The notes under the pieces: generated by a model
What the model saw: only the letters and a program-made list of their open reading frames with translations
Databases searched by the model: none
What the model was told of the DNA's origin: nothing
Source: Thermococcus chitonophagus
GTDB lineage: Archaea; Methanobacteriota_B; Thermococci; Thermococcales; Thermococcaceae
DNA: 64,000 nucleotides
Assembly: GCF_002214605.1 (NCBI RefSeq)
Contig: NZ_CP015193.1
Location: forward strand, 538,978-602,977
Direction of reading: 5' to 3'
Shown: positions 24,218 to 33,288 of the stretch, piece by piece
Numbering within the stretch: position 1 is the stretch's first letter
Layout of the letters: every line of letters starts with the position of its first letter
Made by a program: the position numbers and the translations under genes

Positions 24218-25459
24218 ATGATAAAGGTCAACTCTCAAATCTGCGCTATATGTAAAGGCAGAAAGTTGCTGTGTGGTAGGCCAGTTTGTCCGATACTTGA
24301 GAGATTTAGAGCAGTTCGGGAGGTTACACCACTAATAAATAGGGAAGACATCTTTGGATCTTCTCCACCGAGCATTTTCGTTGGTGAATATGGCTATCCG
24401 AAGGTTAGACTTGGCCCTCTAGTTCCTCCAATTGAGGGGGAAACTTCTTACTTAGACAATCCGTCATCTTGGGAAAACGTGACAATAAGGGATGTGCTGA
24501 GGTACAGATCGCTTCTCGTGATGGGCCAGGTGAGAGTTGACGTTGATGTGAGGAAATCTGGAAGGATGATAGAGAGCATTCAAGAGCTTGCACTCTCTTC
24601 TAGGCCCGTTGATAGTGAAATTCTGTTAAAGGGAAAACCAATTGTTAAAGTCCTGCCAAGCGAATTTGCTCCTCCTATAGGACCCAGAGGATTGTTAAAG
24701 AAGTTTGAGGTAGTCGAAAATCCAAAAGTTCCCAGGAAGGTTGATTCAGTTGTTAGTGATGAACTGAAGGCAAGAGATGCGGTGGTAACTCTATATGAGG
24801 CTGGATTTGATGAGTACTACATCATAAGATTACTCTCTGCAGGTCTCCTTGGTATAAAGAAGAAGATCGTTCCGACGAGGTGGAGCATCACAGCCGTCCA
24901 GGACACAATAGGGAACTACTTAAGAAAGATCATCCTGAACTATGGCACTGTAGATAAGTACGAGCTGTATCTCCATGAATTCCTGGGGAACAGGTATGTA
25001 GTGTTGTTGCTTCCCAGAAGATACTCTTTTGAGCTCCTAGAAGTTTGGCTCAAGGGTTCCCTCTTCGGTAGTGATGAGCCTACGGTAATTCACGACTACG
25101 AGGACTTTAGGGGTATAAAGGGGTATGCAGAAGAGACAAGTGGGGCTTACTATGCGGCTAGACTAAGCGTTCTAGAGCACTTGAGAAAGAGACGGAGGCA
25201 GGCAAGTGCCATTGTGTTTAGGGAAGTCACTCCTGCGTATTATGCTCCGGTTGGCGTGTGGCAAATTAGGATTGGGGTTAAAAAGGCTTTGGAAAATGAG
25301 CCGAGAATTTTTGAAACTCTTACGGAAGCTTTAAATGAAGTTGGGAAAATATTGCAACATCCCCTTGATAAGTATCTGGAGAAGAGCTGGCTACTTAAGC
25401 AGCTGAGGCAGAGGAGTATTGAGGCCTTCCTGGGGGTTTCGGGATGGAAAGGAAAATAG
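24218..25459 (+). CDS. nreA: DNA repair protein NreA with PCNA-interacting tail
   Basis: A 413-residue archaeal Nre protein. A zinc finger, CAICKGRKLLCGRPVCP, opens the protein, followed by the DUF650 core (SPPSIFVGEYGYPKVRLGPLVPP) and the DUF651 region. The last residues, QRSIEAFLG, form a PIP box that docks on PCNA. Nre proteins act in repair of DNA damage such as that from mitomycin in haloarchaea; the reaction is unknown. The ATG at 24218 is the first start just before the finger; the ribosome site is weak. The end overlaps the CBS gene by 16 bases. Confidence 0.9.
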   Translation: MIKVNSQICAICKGRKLLCGRPVCPILERFRAVREVTPLINREDIFGSSPPSIFVGEYGYPKVRLGPLVPPIEGETSYLDNPSSWENVTIRDVLRYRSLLVMGQVRVDVDVRKSGRMIESIQELALSSRPVDSEILLKGKPIVKVLPSEFAPPIGPRGLLKKFEVVENPKVPRKVDSVVSDELKARDAVVTLYEAGFDEYYIIRLLSAGLLGIKKKIVPTRWSITAVQDTIGNYLRKIILNYGTVDKYELYLHEFLGNRYVVLLLPRRYSFELLEVWLKGSLFGSDEPTVIHDYEDFRGIKGYAEETSGAYYAARLSVLEHLRKRRRQASAIVFREVTPAYYAPVGVWQIRIGVKKALENEPRIFETLTEALNEVGKILQHPLDKYLEKSWLLKQLRQRSIEAFLGVSGWKGK

Positions 25460-25962
25460 CTAGGATAATGGGGAAGAGGAAATTGGTTCTCCTTGCTCGA
25501 AAAGAAGAGCTCAGCCATAATATAAAGTACATCTCAAAGGTTCCCGTGAGAATAGTTATGGACAAGGAGTTCCTGAAAGTGCATCCTGAGACCCCCATCT
25601 TCGAGCTTATAAACATGTTTACGAGTGAAGAAACTTCGGCTGTTGTTGTTGATGAAAACGATCGGCTTATAGGATTTATAACGATGAAGGATATCCTTAG
25701 CTATTTTATTCCTCCCAGGAAGTATTCAGTTGTCGGCTTTGGAATGCTGAAAAGGTATTCCTTAACTAGAGCTTCACGAGTTGCCGATGTGATGGTCAAA
25801 AGACCTATAACGATAAGCGTCAATGATGATCTTGGACATGCAATAAAGCTCATGATTGAGACTGGGAAGCATCACCTTCCAGTCATCGATGAGAACAGGA
25901 GGGTGCACGGTATACTTGAAGTTAAGGATATAATAAGACTGATCAGGATCGTCTCAACATAG
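25444..25962 (+). CDS. Tandem CBS-domain protein
   Basis: A 172-residue protein of two CBS motifs: one at residues about 35-95 (VHPETPIFELINMFTSEETSAVVVDENDRLIGFITMKDIL) and one at about 112-170 (ITISVNDDLGHAIKLMIETGKHHLPVIDENRRVHGILEVKDI). CBS pairs bind adenosine nucleotides or SAM and act as energy sensors. The N-terminal 30 residues are basic. The gene starts inside the 3' end of nreA, so the pair is translationally coupled, hinting at a nucleotide-sensing partner for the repair protein, though no data in the sequence prove it. Confidence 0.9.
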   Translation: MERKIARIMGKRKLVLLARKEELSHNIKYISKVPVRIVMDKEFLKVHPETPIFELINMFTSEETSAVVVDENDRLIGFITMKDILSYFIPPRKYSVVGFGMLKRYSLTRASRVADVMVKRPITISVNDDLGHAIKLMIETGKHHLPVIDENRRVHGILEVKDIIRLIRIVST

Positions 25963-26003
25963 GCCAGGATGTTAGGGGATTCGGCAAGATGTGCAACCAA
26001 ACG

Positions 26004-26012
26004 TTTATAAGC
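26004..26012 (+). promoter_or_regulatory. TATA box ahead of the poly-A leader
   Basis: TTTATAAGC preceded by AAACG; the expected transcript start is near 26035, so the 20-A tract would lie at the very start of the messenger RNA. Confidence 0.5.
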
Positions 26013-26040
26013 CTCCTTTCCAAAAATTTGAAGAGGGCTG

Positions 26041-26060
26041 AAAAAAAAAAAAAAAAAAAA
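26041..26060. repeat. Homopolymer of 20 A
   Basis: An uninterrupted run of 20 adenines, far longer than any other homopolymer in the window. It is located between a TATA element and the start codon at 26086, followed by CAGTTCTAAAAACTCCGGAG. Its length is likely to vary between cells and reads. Confidence 0.95.
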
Positions 26061-26085
26061 CAGTTCTAAAAACTCCGGAGAGAAA

Positions 26086-26499
26086 ATGAGAGAGGAAGTA
26101 ATCCTAGACATCCAAAAGCTCCTTTCCCTAAGTGATGAGGAAGTGTTGAATGCAGTGCGAAAATTAAGAGGTGAGGTTATCTGTCCCTATTGTGGATCTC
26201 GTGAAATCGTTAAGATTGGTTTCATAAATAGGAAAAGCGGTTTTGAGGTTCAGCGATTTAAGTGCAAGAATTGTGGCAAGACATTCAATGAGCTTGATGG
26301 GACACCTCTGAGCGGTGTTCATTCATTGAGGAGGATAGTACTTATAGCATACTTTGCACTGTACTTGAAGTTCACACCATCAACTATTATGGCTATAGTT
26401 GACTTAAAGTATCCAACCGTTGTTAGATTATACAAAAGAGTCATTGAGAATAAGGAATTTTTCAATGAACTGTTGGAATTGTTACTAAATGAACAGTAA
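26086..26499 (+). CDS. Orphan zinc-ribbon/HTH protein of transposase (InsA) type
   Basis: A 137-residue protein with a four-cysteine zinc ribbon (CPYCGSREIVKIGF ... FKCKNCGKTF, residues about 32-66) followed by a helical, helix-turn-helix-like segment (PSTIMAIVDLKYPTVVRLYKRVI). This is the layout of the DNA-binding half of IS1/IS1595-type transposases. No DDE catalytic domain follows: the next 277 bases carry no gene. It may be a domesticated transcription factor or the remnant of an insertion sequence. The complete frame and GGAG site near 26077 favour a working gene. Confidence 0.7.
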   Translation: MREEVILDIQKLLSLSDEEVLNAVRKLRGEVICPYCGSREIVKIGFINRKSGFEVQRFKCKNCGKTFNELDGTPLSGVHSLRRIVLIAYFALYLKFTPSTIMAIVDLKYPTVVRLYKRVIENKEFFNELLELLLNEQ

Positions 26500-26776
26500 A
26501 TTTATTCAGTATTATAAATTTGTTTATTCTAAAGATATGTTCGGAAATCGAACTTGTTAATTTGTTTATACAAAATAATCCTGATTACTTTTCTGGTATA
26601 GAGTATTAAATATTTGGACCCTTTTCTATTCTCAACAATTTTTGTTAATTTTGGACATTTGTTATAAAAATATATCTATCTGTAACATCATGTAATAAAA
26701 ATTTTGAACAAAAGTGCACACAAAACTTAAAATTCTCAAATAATTGTTATATTATGTGACAGGTGGTGGGGTAGCT
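26500..26776. other. AT-rich intergenic region ahead of the second chemoreceptor operon
   Basis: A 277-base stretch without a gene, visibly richer in A and T than its surroundings, with several TTATA/AATATTT words (for example near 26606 and 26660) and AACAATTTTTGTTAATTTTGG. No coding pattern, inverted terminal repeat or structured RNA is evident. It must contain the promoter of the DUF257-chemoreceptor operon, whose exact TATA I cannot fix among the many AT words. Confidence 0.6.
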
Positions 26777-27439
26777 ATGGAGATCTCGGATGTCCTCGAG
26801 AAAGAAAAGATAAGCGTCCTTGTTGAATACACGTCCGAAGATGTGCTAGGCCCTACAGTATTTACAATACTACAAAGGATCATAGACAAATATGGGGACA
26901 GAGCCCTGATAATAATTACGGACTTCCTCGATACCCTACCAATATACAAGTATCAGGCAGAATTGCTCGGCATGAAAACTGACCTTATAGAGAATGTGCC
27001 GGTAATAAAGGTAGGAGGGAAGATTAGCGTCGGGAACGTTCTTCACAAAATTCCAATTTCAGCGTATCCAGTGTACAAGACCTTATACGAAGAGGCTCTA
27101 GGAAAGCTACTAGACAACGTTAGACATCATAATGGATTCTTCATTAACATGCAGCTCGGCATAGAAAACATAATGAACATCTTTGACAAGAAAGAGTTAA
27201 TCGAGCAGGTTCATGACATAGGGGAATACGTTGTCACGAAAAACAAGGACGTCAGAGACATAGTCTTCTTGAATACTGATTCTATGAGGAATGTTTCTCT
27301 ACAAGTCGTTTCAATGCTGAAAATGATATTTCCAATAGTTCTGAAGCTCACAAACGATGGTAAATCCTTCGTTGTTAGCAAAAGCGTTTTTCCTAACCTA
27401 AAGGGAAGCAGCGGGACAATATGGGAGGTGATGGAGTAA
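26777..27439 (+). CDS. DUF257 protein, first gene of chemoreceptor operon
   Basis: A 220-residue paralogue of the DUF257 protein at 4260-4964. It shares DFLDTLPIYKYQAELLGMKTDLIENVPVIKVGGKISVGNVLHKI with conserved spacing (long block at residues about 48-95). No Walker A or B motif is present although the strand order suggests a RecA/KaiC-like core. AGGTGGTGGGG precedes the ATG at 26777. The TAA stop is directly followed by the ATG of the chemoreceptor, so the two are made together in fixed ratio, which argues for a physical or signalling partnership. Confidence 0.8.
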   Translation: MEISDVLEKEKISVLVEYTSEDVLGPTVFTILQRIIDKYGDRALIIITDFLDTLPIYKYQAELLGMKTDLIENVPVIKVGGKISVGNVLHKIPISAYPVYKTLYEEALGKLLDNVRHHNGFFINMQLGIENIMNIFDKKELIEQVHDIGEYVVTKNKDVRDIVFLNTDSMRNVSLQVVSMLKMIFPIVLKLTNDGKSFVVSKSVFPNLKGSSGTIWEVME

Positions 27440-28945
27440 ATGAAATTCAAGAAGAAGCTGACCTTATCGATATTCCTTCCTCTCGTCTTGGCTGTTGTAA
27501 CGGCAATAGTGATAGAGAACATGGCAATATCTGACCTCTACGATAACCTTGAAAAGACTATGCAGATAGTCAGATCTGGGGGTTCTGCTGAAGCGATACA
27601 GTCTAGCATGGCCTCCGCCCTCTCTCAGCTCAAGAAAACCCTATGGATCAGCATAGGGGCTATGGCCGCAGTCGCTGTAGGGTCTGGAGTCGTTGCCTAT
27701 GGTCTAATGAAGTCTGCACTTGATCCTGTAAGTAAAATGGCAAGAGTTGCAGAGAACATAGCCCAAGGAAGGTTGAATTATGCTAGGAGAATGATAACGG
27801 AGATACAATACAGGGAAAGGGACGAAATAGGAAAACTTCTGGAGGCCTTTAGGTCAATATCCCAGGATGTTCTCAGAACCCTTGAAGTCATCACCGAGAG
27901 AATGGAGAAAATTGCCGAGGGGGACGTGAGAGACGATATAACCTTACATGCGAAAGGTGATTTCGAAAGTATCCTCAATGCTATGAGAAGAACGGTAACT
28001 CAGCTGAGAACCTTAATGAAAACTGTGAAGGATTTGGCCTTGACCCTAGAGAAGAGGGCTGATGAGCTGACCAGGATAGCTTCAGAAATCACTGAAGCTG
28101 TGAATCAAGTTGCAGAGGCTATCCAGCAGGTAAGTACTGAAGCCCAGAGGCAACAGGAAAACATAAGCATGATAATGGATGGCATGAACATAACTGCAGA
28201 TGTTACCCAGAAGACTGTCGATGCAATGGAAGAGTTCAGTGGGATTGTTAATGAGGTAATATCGATAGCTAGAGAGGGCAAGGAGAAAGGTGAGAAAGCG
28301 ATAACTCAAGTGGGAGACATTCAGGAGGCCATGAAAGTCATTAGGGATGCAGTTCAAGAAGTTGCCGAGATGAGCAAGAACGTTGGCGAGATAATAAACA
28401 CGATAGCAGATATAGCTGAGCAGACTAACCTTCTAGCATTGAATGCAGCAATAGAAGCAGCTAGGGCAGGTGAGCTCGGAAGAGGCTTTGCTGTTGTTGC
28501 CCAGGAAGTTAGGAACTTGGCTGAAGAAAGCAAAGATGCTGCTGATAGGATAAGATCCATCCTTAGGGACATCCAAGAGAAAGTCGAGCGGGCAGTCGAA
28601 GAGACCGAGAGAGGCGTTAAGATAGTAGATAACTCCGTTGATTTCCTGAAGGAGACTGTTGGCTATCTAATGAACATAGGGGAGTTGCTAGATGATGTGG
28701 AGGAGAGGCTCAATGCCGTTAAATCTGAAATCACCAATACCCAGGAGCACGTTGAGAATGCTAAGAGGGCTCTCGAAAATCTGGCGGCGAGTGCAGAAGA
28801 GATGACTGCTAGCGCACAAGAAGTTAGCGCGAGTGCTGAGGAGCAGGCGTCATCTCTAGAAGAGGTTAAGAGGAACATAATAGAGCTCAGGAACATAGTC
28901 AAGGATCTTAGAAAGGCTATTGAGTTCATAAAGGTTGAGGGGTGA
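27440..28945 (+). CDS. mcp: Methyl-accepting chemotaxis protein with minimal extracellular loop
   Basis: A 501-residue chemoreceptor. Membrane segments lie at about residues 7-27 and 67-89, with only about 39 residues between them, too few for a Cache or four-helix sensor. A HAMP region follows ([21 protein letters not shown]), then a second HAMP-like linker and the full signalling hairpin with [19 protein letters not shown] at about 327-345, almost identical to the receptor at 204-2450. With no outside sensor, it probably reads a membrane or cytoplasmic cue or a partner protein. The adjoining DUF257 and KaiC-like products are the obvious candidates. Confidence 0.93.
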   Translation: MKFKKKLTLSIFLPLVLAVVTAIVIENMAISDLYDNLEKTMQIVRSGGSAEAIQSSMASALSQLKKTLWISIGAMAAVAVGSGVVAYGLMKSALDPVSKMARVAENIAQGRLNYARRMITEIQYRERDEIGKLLEAFRSISQDVLRTLEVITERMEKIAEGDVRDDITLHAKGDFESILNAMRRTVTQLRTLMKTVKDLALTLEKRADELTRIASEITEAVNQVAEAIQQVSTEAQRQQENISMIMDGMNITADVTQKTVDAMEEFSGIVNEVISIAREGKEKGEKAITQVGDIQEAMKVIRDAVQEVAEMSKNVGEIINTIADIAEQTNLLALNAAIEAARAGELGRGFAVVAQEVRNLAEESKDAADRIRSILRDIQEKVERAVEETERGVKIVDNSVDFLKETVGYLMNIGELLDDVEERLNAVKSEITNTQEHVENAKRALENLAASAEEMTASAQEVSASAEEQASSLEEVKRNIIELRNIVKDLRKAIEFIKVEG

Positions 28946-28953
28946 TTTTCCTT

Positions 28954-29742
28954 ATGGATTCCTCTTTTGAATTCTTTTCTCCCATACCTATTGATATCGA
29001 GGAAATAGACAGGGCAATCGGAGGAGGGTTGATAAGGGGTACGACAATTACAATAATGTACGATGCGTTTTCTCTAGGCTGGGCCCTCGGCTTTGAAATC
29101 TTCAAGAACATGCTCTTTAGGAATTCATTTGGCGTGATCCACAATTACAGCCTCCCTGTAATAAAGCTGATATCTCGGGCTTCCTTTGTGGGATTGAATC
29201 TTCAAAGGTTGGCTCGAGAAGAGAGGAGAGTGAAGATTCTTGATATATTTGGATCAAAGTACGATATTCCTCCTTATGATGATTATGTTATCACAATACC
29301 AAATCCCACGGAGGAAACATTAACTCCAAAAATAGAGAGAGTTTATGAGGAAAGAATTTACCCAATAGCCGGTGAGAAGAGAATAGTCAAGCTAATTTAC
29401 ACCTTGGATGGTGTCGTAACGCTATTCGATGAGAATGTCACTATAAAGTTGCTGAATGCGGAGGTTGCCCATCTCGCAAAGGTGTATAAAAGGAGGGATA
29501 TAATCTCAATATTCCTCCTTAACATGGATGTCGTGTCGAGAAAGTTTGTCGCTTGGGTTTCCGGTTTGAGTGACGTTGTCATAGTATTCAACTCGAGAAT
29601 CGGGGATGGTGAGCTCGTTGAGACCATGAGCATACTCAAGTCTCCTAACCCGGACTTTGAGCCAAGTACGTATGAATTTAAAATTGCAGCTAATGATGGA
29701 GCACACTCCTTATCCTTCAGGAAGTCAGAAAGGAACGCATAA
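28954..29742 (+). CDS. Degenerate KaiC/RecA-like protein in chemoreceptor operon
   Basis: A 262-residue protein whose start, IDRAIGGGLIRGTTITIMYDAFSLGWALGFE, copies the KaiC/RecA entry sequence (xLDxxLGGGxxxG-xxxLI) but lacks the GKT/S of Walker A, so it should not hydrolyse ATP. A later IISIFLLNMDVV resembles a Walker B strand. GAGGGGTGA selects the ATG at 28954; a GTG at 28942 overlaps the receptor stop. It resembles in outline ArlH, the KaiC-like archaellum motor protein, and is distantly like DUF257. A role in receptor or motor signalling is inferred. Confidence 0.7.
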   Translation: MDSSFEFFSPIPIDIEEIDRAIGGGLIRGTTITIMYDAFSLGWALGFEIFKNMLFRNSFGVIHNYSLPVIKLISRASFVGLNLQRLAREERRVKILDIFGSKYDIPPYDDYVITIPNPTEETLTPKIERVYEERIYPIAGEKRIVKLIYTLDGVVTLFDENVTIKLLNAEVAHLAKVYKRRDIISIFLLNMDVVSRKFVAWVSGLSDVVIVFNSRIGDGELVETMSILKSPNPDFEPSTYEFKIAANDGAHSLSFRKSERNA

Positions 29743-29752
29743 CCTTTTTATT
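29743..29752 (+). promoter_or_regulatory. TATA-like element of ABC-2 exporter operon
   Basis: CTTTTTATTT lies about 26-35 bases ahead of the ATG at 29778, and no ribosome site is seen, so this transcript is probably leaderless. Confidence 0.45.
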
Positions 29753-29777
29753 TCTCTTGCTTGATTCTCTTAACGTT

Positions 29778-30734
29778 ATGAAAGCAATCGAAGTGAAGAA
29801 CCTCAGGAAGCTCTACCCTAAGAAGATCCCTCTCCCCTTCAGAAAAGTTGAGTGGTTTGAGGCGTTAAAGGGGATAAGTTTCACCGTTAAAAGGGGAGAG
29901 TTATTTGGCTTATTGGGTCCTAATGGTGCAGGTAAAACCACGACGATAAAAATACTAACCACGCTCCTTGAGCCGACATCCGGTGAGGCCAGGGTTTTGG
30001 GTTACGACGTGGTTAAAGAGGCGAGGGAAGTAAGGAAGAGGATAAATCTTGTCGCTGAAGGTGAAAGAACCCTCTACTGGAGGCTTACAGCTTACGAAAA
30101 CTTGAGGTACTTCGCCAGCATCTACTATGTTCCAAAGCGTGAAGCCGAGGAGAGGATTGAGGAACTCCTAAAGATGGTGGGCCTGTGGGAGAGGAGGAAT
30201 GACCTAGTCATGAACTACTCGAGGGGAATGAAGCAGCGCTTGGCTATAGCTAAAGCCCTAATCAACGATCCGGAAGTTCTCTTTCTAGATGAACCGACTT
30301 TAGGTCTGGATGTTCAGAGCGCGATATTCGTTAGGGAGCTTGTTAAAAGGCTCGTTGAGGAGGAGGGCAAGACAGTTCTATTGACGACTCACTACATGCA
30401 TGAGGCCGAAGAACTTTGCGACAGGATAGCGATAATAGATCACGGGAGGATAATAGCATTAGATACTCCCGAGGGTCTGAAGAAGCTCGTCAAAGATGAG
30501 ACGATAGTTGAAGTCAGAGTGAGGAACTACCCTGGGGACAATCCGTTTGGGTTAGCTAAGGTGTCTGAGGAGAATGGGGTCACGGTTCTGAGGGGTAGCC
30601 TCGATGAGGAGGACATCCCTAAGCTCGTCGAGTTCCTGGTTAGGAGAAATGCCAAGGTTCTTTCGGTCGAAGTTAAGGAGCCAACCCTTGAGGACGTTTT
30701 CATAAAGCTCACGGGGAGGGGGCTGAGGGATTGA
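29778..30734 (+). CDS. ABC-2 type exporter ATPase
   Basis: A 318-residue ATPase of the DrrA/CcmA class: Walker A GPNGAGKTT near residue 51, signature YSRGMKQR, Walker B VLFLDEPTLGLD and TTHYMHEAEELCDR, followed by the roughly 90-residue C-terminal extension typical of drug and polysaccharide exporters. The ATG at 29778 fits the strong family start MKAIEVKNL. Two permease genes follow with overlapping ends. The substrate (drug, lipid or antibiotic-like compound) cannot be told. Confidence 0.9.
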   Translation: MKAIEVKNLRKLYPKKIPLPFRKVEWFEALKGISFTVKRGELFGLLGPNGAGKTTTIKILTTLLEPTSGEARVLGYDVVKEAREVRKRINLVAEGERTLYWRLTAYENLRYFASIYYVPKREAEERIEELLKMVGLWERRNDLVMNYSRGMKQRLAIAKALINDPEVLFLDEPTLGLDVQSAIFVRELVKRLVEEEGKTVLLTTHYMHEAEELCDRIAIIDHGRIIALDTPEGLKKLVKDETIVEVRVRNYPGDNPFGLAKVSEENGVTVLRGSLDEEDIPKLVEFLVRRNAKVLSVEVKEPTLEDVFIKLTGRGLRD

Positions 30735-31534
30735 GCATACTCGCGATAATTGACAAGGAGTTCAGGATGTTCTTCCGCTATCCTCTAAGGGTTATTAGCT
30801 CCCTGCTGGTTGGTATAGTCTTCCTAGTTCAGTTCATATATTTCGGTCAAGCCATTCTTGGTGGTAGATTTTCCCCCCTCCTTCAGGCCTCGACGGGTGT
30901 GGGTGATTATCCGACGTACGTTCTCATAGGGTATACACTATGGTGGGTCTCCGTTTCGCCGATGGAAGCTTCAGTTTGGGGAATAAGGAGAGAGCTTCAG
31001 AGGGGAACGTTCGAGAGCAACGTTGCATCCCCAACGGGGATATTAAAGATGATTTTGGGCCTTGCCATAGCTTGGATGCTCATGGATTCTGCCCTAATGC
31101 TTGCCGTATTCGTGTTTGGTGTTTTAGCCTTTCACATACCGATAAGCCTAACCGCAGTGATTAAGGTAACCCCAGTTCTATTCCTCTCGTTCTTGGCCTT
31201 CCTGGGCTTTGGCTTCATGTTCTCCGGGCTAGTGATGATGCTCAAGAACATAGGGCCCCTAGCCAATATCCTCGAGTTCGCTATCCTCTTCCTTTCGGGA
31301 GTTTTCTTCCCTCTCTCTACCCTCCCCCAGGATGTAAGGGCTATTTCCTCCCTAATCCCACTAACCCATGCAGCAAACGCTATCAGAAAGCTTTTCCTTG
31401 GCTACACGTACTCCGCGGTCTCTCATGAGATAAAGTGGATGATCATCTTAATCCCATTGTACTGGGCGGTAAGCTTGGCCATATTTAAGTGGGCGGAGAG
31501 GATAACGAGGATGATGGGCTATGGAGGCTACTGA
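30731..31534 (+). CDS. ABC-2 type permease 1
   Basis: A 267-residue membrane protein with six membrane segments and the ABC-2 family block FLSGVFFPLSTLPQDVRAISSLIPLTHA near residues 188-215. The start is TTG at 30731, overlapping the ATPase stop by 4 bases. It pairs with the second permease to form an asymmetric exporter channel. Confidence 0.88.
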   Translation: MSILAIIDKEFRMFFRYPLRVISSLLVGIVFLVQFIYFGQAILGGRFSPLLQASTGVGDYPTYVLIGYTLWWVSVSPMEASVWGIRRELQRGTFESNVASPTGILKMILGLAIAWMLMDSALMLAVFVFGVLAFHIPISLTAVIKVTPVLFLSFLAFLGFGFMFSGLVMMLKNIGPLANILEFAILFLSGVFFPLSTLPQDVRAISSLIPLTHAANAIRKLFLGYTYSAVSHEIKWMIILIPLYWAVSLAIFKWAERITRMMGYGGY

Positions 31535-32339
31535 GCTTAGAGCATTAATGGGCGTTGCAAGGAAGAGCTGGAAGGTGTTCCTGAGCTATAAAGCGTGGTT
31601 CGTCAGCGAGATAGCTATGGGGCTCTTTTTTGTAGCAAACGCCCTGCTGATAGGCTTGGGCCTCACGGGGAAGAGGACATCAGAGGCACTTGCAAGGCTT
31701 ACGGGTTACTCCGACTACCTGACGTTTGCCGTCTTGGGCTTCATGGTTCTGGCATTCGGCCTTACGTTCATGAGTGGCTTCGTGTGGAGCATAGTCGATG
31801 AGCTATATGCTGGAACCCTTGAGTACTCATTTGCCGCCCCGATGAGAAGGATAACTTTCTTCCTGGGGAACGTCCTAGTTAGGCTGGTCTTAAACTTCCT
31901 ATACCTTGCAGTTTATGTTCCGCTGTTCTATTTTGTCTTTGGCCTAACTCTAAGCTTTTCCGGACTGCTGAAGGGCCTTTTGATTCTCCTTCTAGGATCG
32001 ATTGGCATGATAGGTCTTGGCATGACCGTAGCTGGAATAGTGCTTTACCTAAAAGATCCTGGACCCTTCATAAACGTCATGGAGATGCTGGTCTTTGCGC
32101 TCAGTGGTGCCATGTATCCTGTGGAGATTCTTCCTAACACTCTCCGACTTTTGGCACTTATCCTTCCATATGCTCCAACCACTGAGGCAGTTAGAAGTGT
32201 AGTTGCTCATGGGTTAGCTGAAAGTTTGGCTAAAATAGCTTATTTAACAGCAATATCCTTGGCATATCTGATCCTTGGATACTTGGGTTATAAATGGAGC
32301 GAGAAGAGGGCAAGGGAGGTAGGTCTAAAGAGCTATTAA
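31521..32339 (+). CDS. ABC-2 type permease 2
   Basis: A 272-residue membrane protein with six segments and the family block [34 protein letters not shown] near residues 192-225. It overlaps the first permease gene by 14 bases and ends head-on with a 4-base overlap against the PfkB kinase gene. Two unlike permeases with one ATPase is a common archaeal layout of ABC-2 exporters. Confidence 0.88.
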   Translation: MEATELRALMGVARKSWKVFLSYKAWFVSEIAMGLFFVANALLIGLGLTGKRTSEALARLTGYSDYLTFAVLGFMVLAFGLTFMSGFVWSIVDELYAGTLEYSFAAPMRRITFFLGNVLVRLVLNFLYLAVYVPLFYFVFGLTLSFSGLLKGLLILLLGSIGMIGLGMTVAGIVLYLKDPGPFINVMEMLVFALSGAMYPVEILPNTLRLLALILPYAPTTEAVRSVVAHGLAESLAKIAYLTAISLAYLILGYLGYKWSEKRAREVGLKSY

Positions 32340-33217
32340 AGGGGGATTTCGAGCTTGAGCCCTCTGGCAATTTTTCTTATTTCATCAAGGGGTCTAATGG
32401 CTGTTCTTGCCCCTACCTCTTGAACCGTTAAATAAGCTAAGAGCATCCCGAGCTTAGCCGAGCTTACAACGTCCCATCCGTTGAGAAAGCCGTATATGAA
32501 GCCCGCATTGAATGAATCTCCACCTCCGGTTGTATCAACGACCTTAGCCGATAATCCCCTTATTTCATGTACCTCTCCACTCTCATCCCTAACGAGAGCT
32601 CCACCACCATTCAAGGTTGCTATAGCTATCCTAGCCTTCACATCCTTTATCTTTTCTAAGTTGCCATACTTTCTCTTGAATTCGTCCTCGTTCATCATCA
32701 AGATGTCAAGCTTCTCCTCGATATCCTGGGGAACTTCCATTTCTCCGGGATCAAATGAAACTGTTAATCCCAACCTTTTAGCCTTCTCAATTGCCTCCCT
32801 TATGAGCTCTATAGGGTTAGAGGAGAGGTGAAGGTGTCTTGCTCTCGCCAAGTATTCCTCCTTCACTTCTTTGAATCTGTTTGCCCCAGGATACTTGACT
32901 ATTCTCTTATCCTCTCCCTTTACCATCATTACCGCAACTCCAGTTGCGTCATCAACGATCTTAATTCCCCCAGTATCTACACCTACTTTCTTGAAGTACT
33001 CTATGTGTAACCTCCCAAAGTCATCATTGCCAACAGCCCCGATGAATCCCACTCTAAGTCTTAAGCTTGCCAGCCAGCTTGCCGTATTCCCTGCGGAACC
33101 TCCAAGCCCTGTATACACTGATTTTGCATTAACCTTCTCATGGAACTCTGGGAACTTCTCCATTAGAAACGTTATGTCGTAATTGAGGTTGCCCATACAG
33201 ATTACATCGAGCTTCAT
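32336..33217 (-). CDS. PfkB-family sugar or nucleoside kinase
   Basis: A 293-residue ribokinase-fold kinase. Signature 1 is [30 protein letters not shown] near residue 38, and signature 2 is [16 protein letters not shown] near residue 238, with the catalytic Asp in GGGDSF. The substrate is not clear: Thermococcales use PfkB relatives for ribose-1-phosphate, cytidine and sugars, and this one lacks features that decide. AGGTGATGAG selects the ATG at 33217. It is divergent from hsp20. Confidence 0.85.
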   Translation of the reverse strand: MKLDVICMGNLNYDITFLMEKFPEFHEKVNAKSVYTGLGGSAGNTASWLASLRLRVGFIGAVGNDDFGRLHIEYFKKVGVDTGGIKIVDDATGVAVMMVKGEDKRIVKYPGANRFKEVKEEYLARARHLHLSSNPIELIREAIEKAKRLGLTVSFDPGEMEVPQDIEEKLDILMMNEDEFKRKYGNLEKIKDVKARIAIATLNGGGALVRDESGEVHEIRGLSAKVVDTTGGGDSFNAGFIYGFLNGWDVVSSAKLGMLLAYLTVQEVGARTAIRPLDEIRKIARGLKLEIPL

Positions 33218-33271
33218 CTCATCACCTGACTGAGTTATGTAACCAGGGCTATTTAACATACCTGCCGAAAG

Positions 33272-33280
33272 GTTTAAAAG
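33272..33280 (+). promoter_or_regulatory. TATA box of hsp20
   Basis: CCGAAAGGTTTAAAAGCC: a BRE (CGAAAG) followed by TTTAAAAG, about 25 bases ahead of a start inside the Phr-like element. Confidence 0.6.
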
Positions 33281-33288
33281 CCATGATA

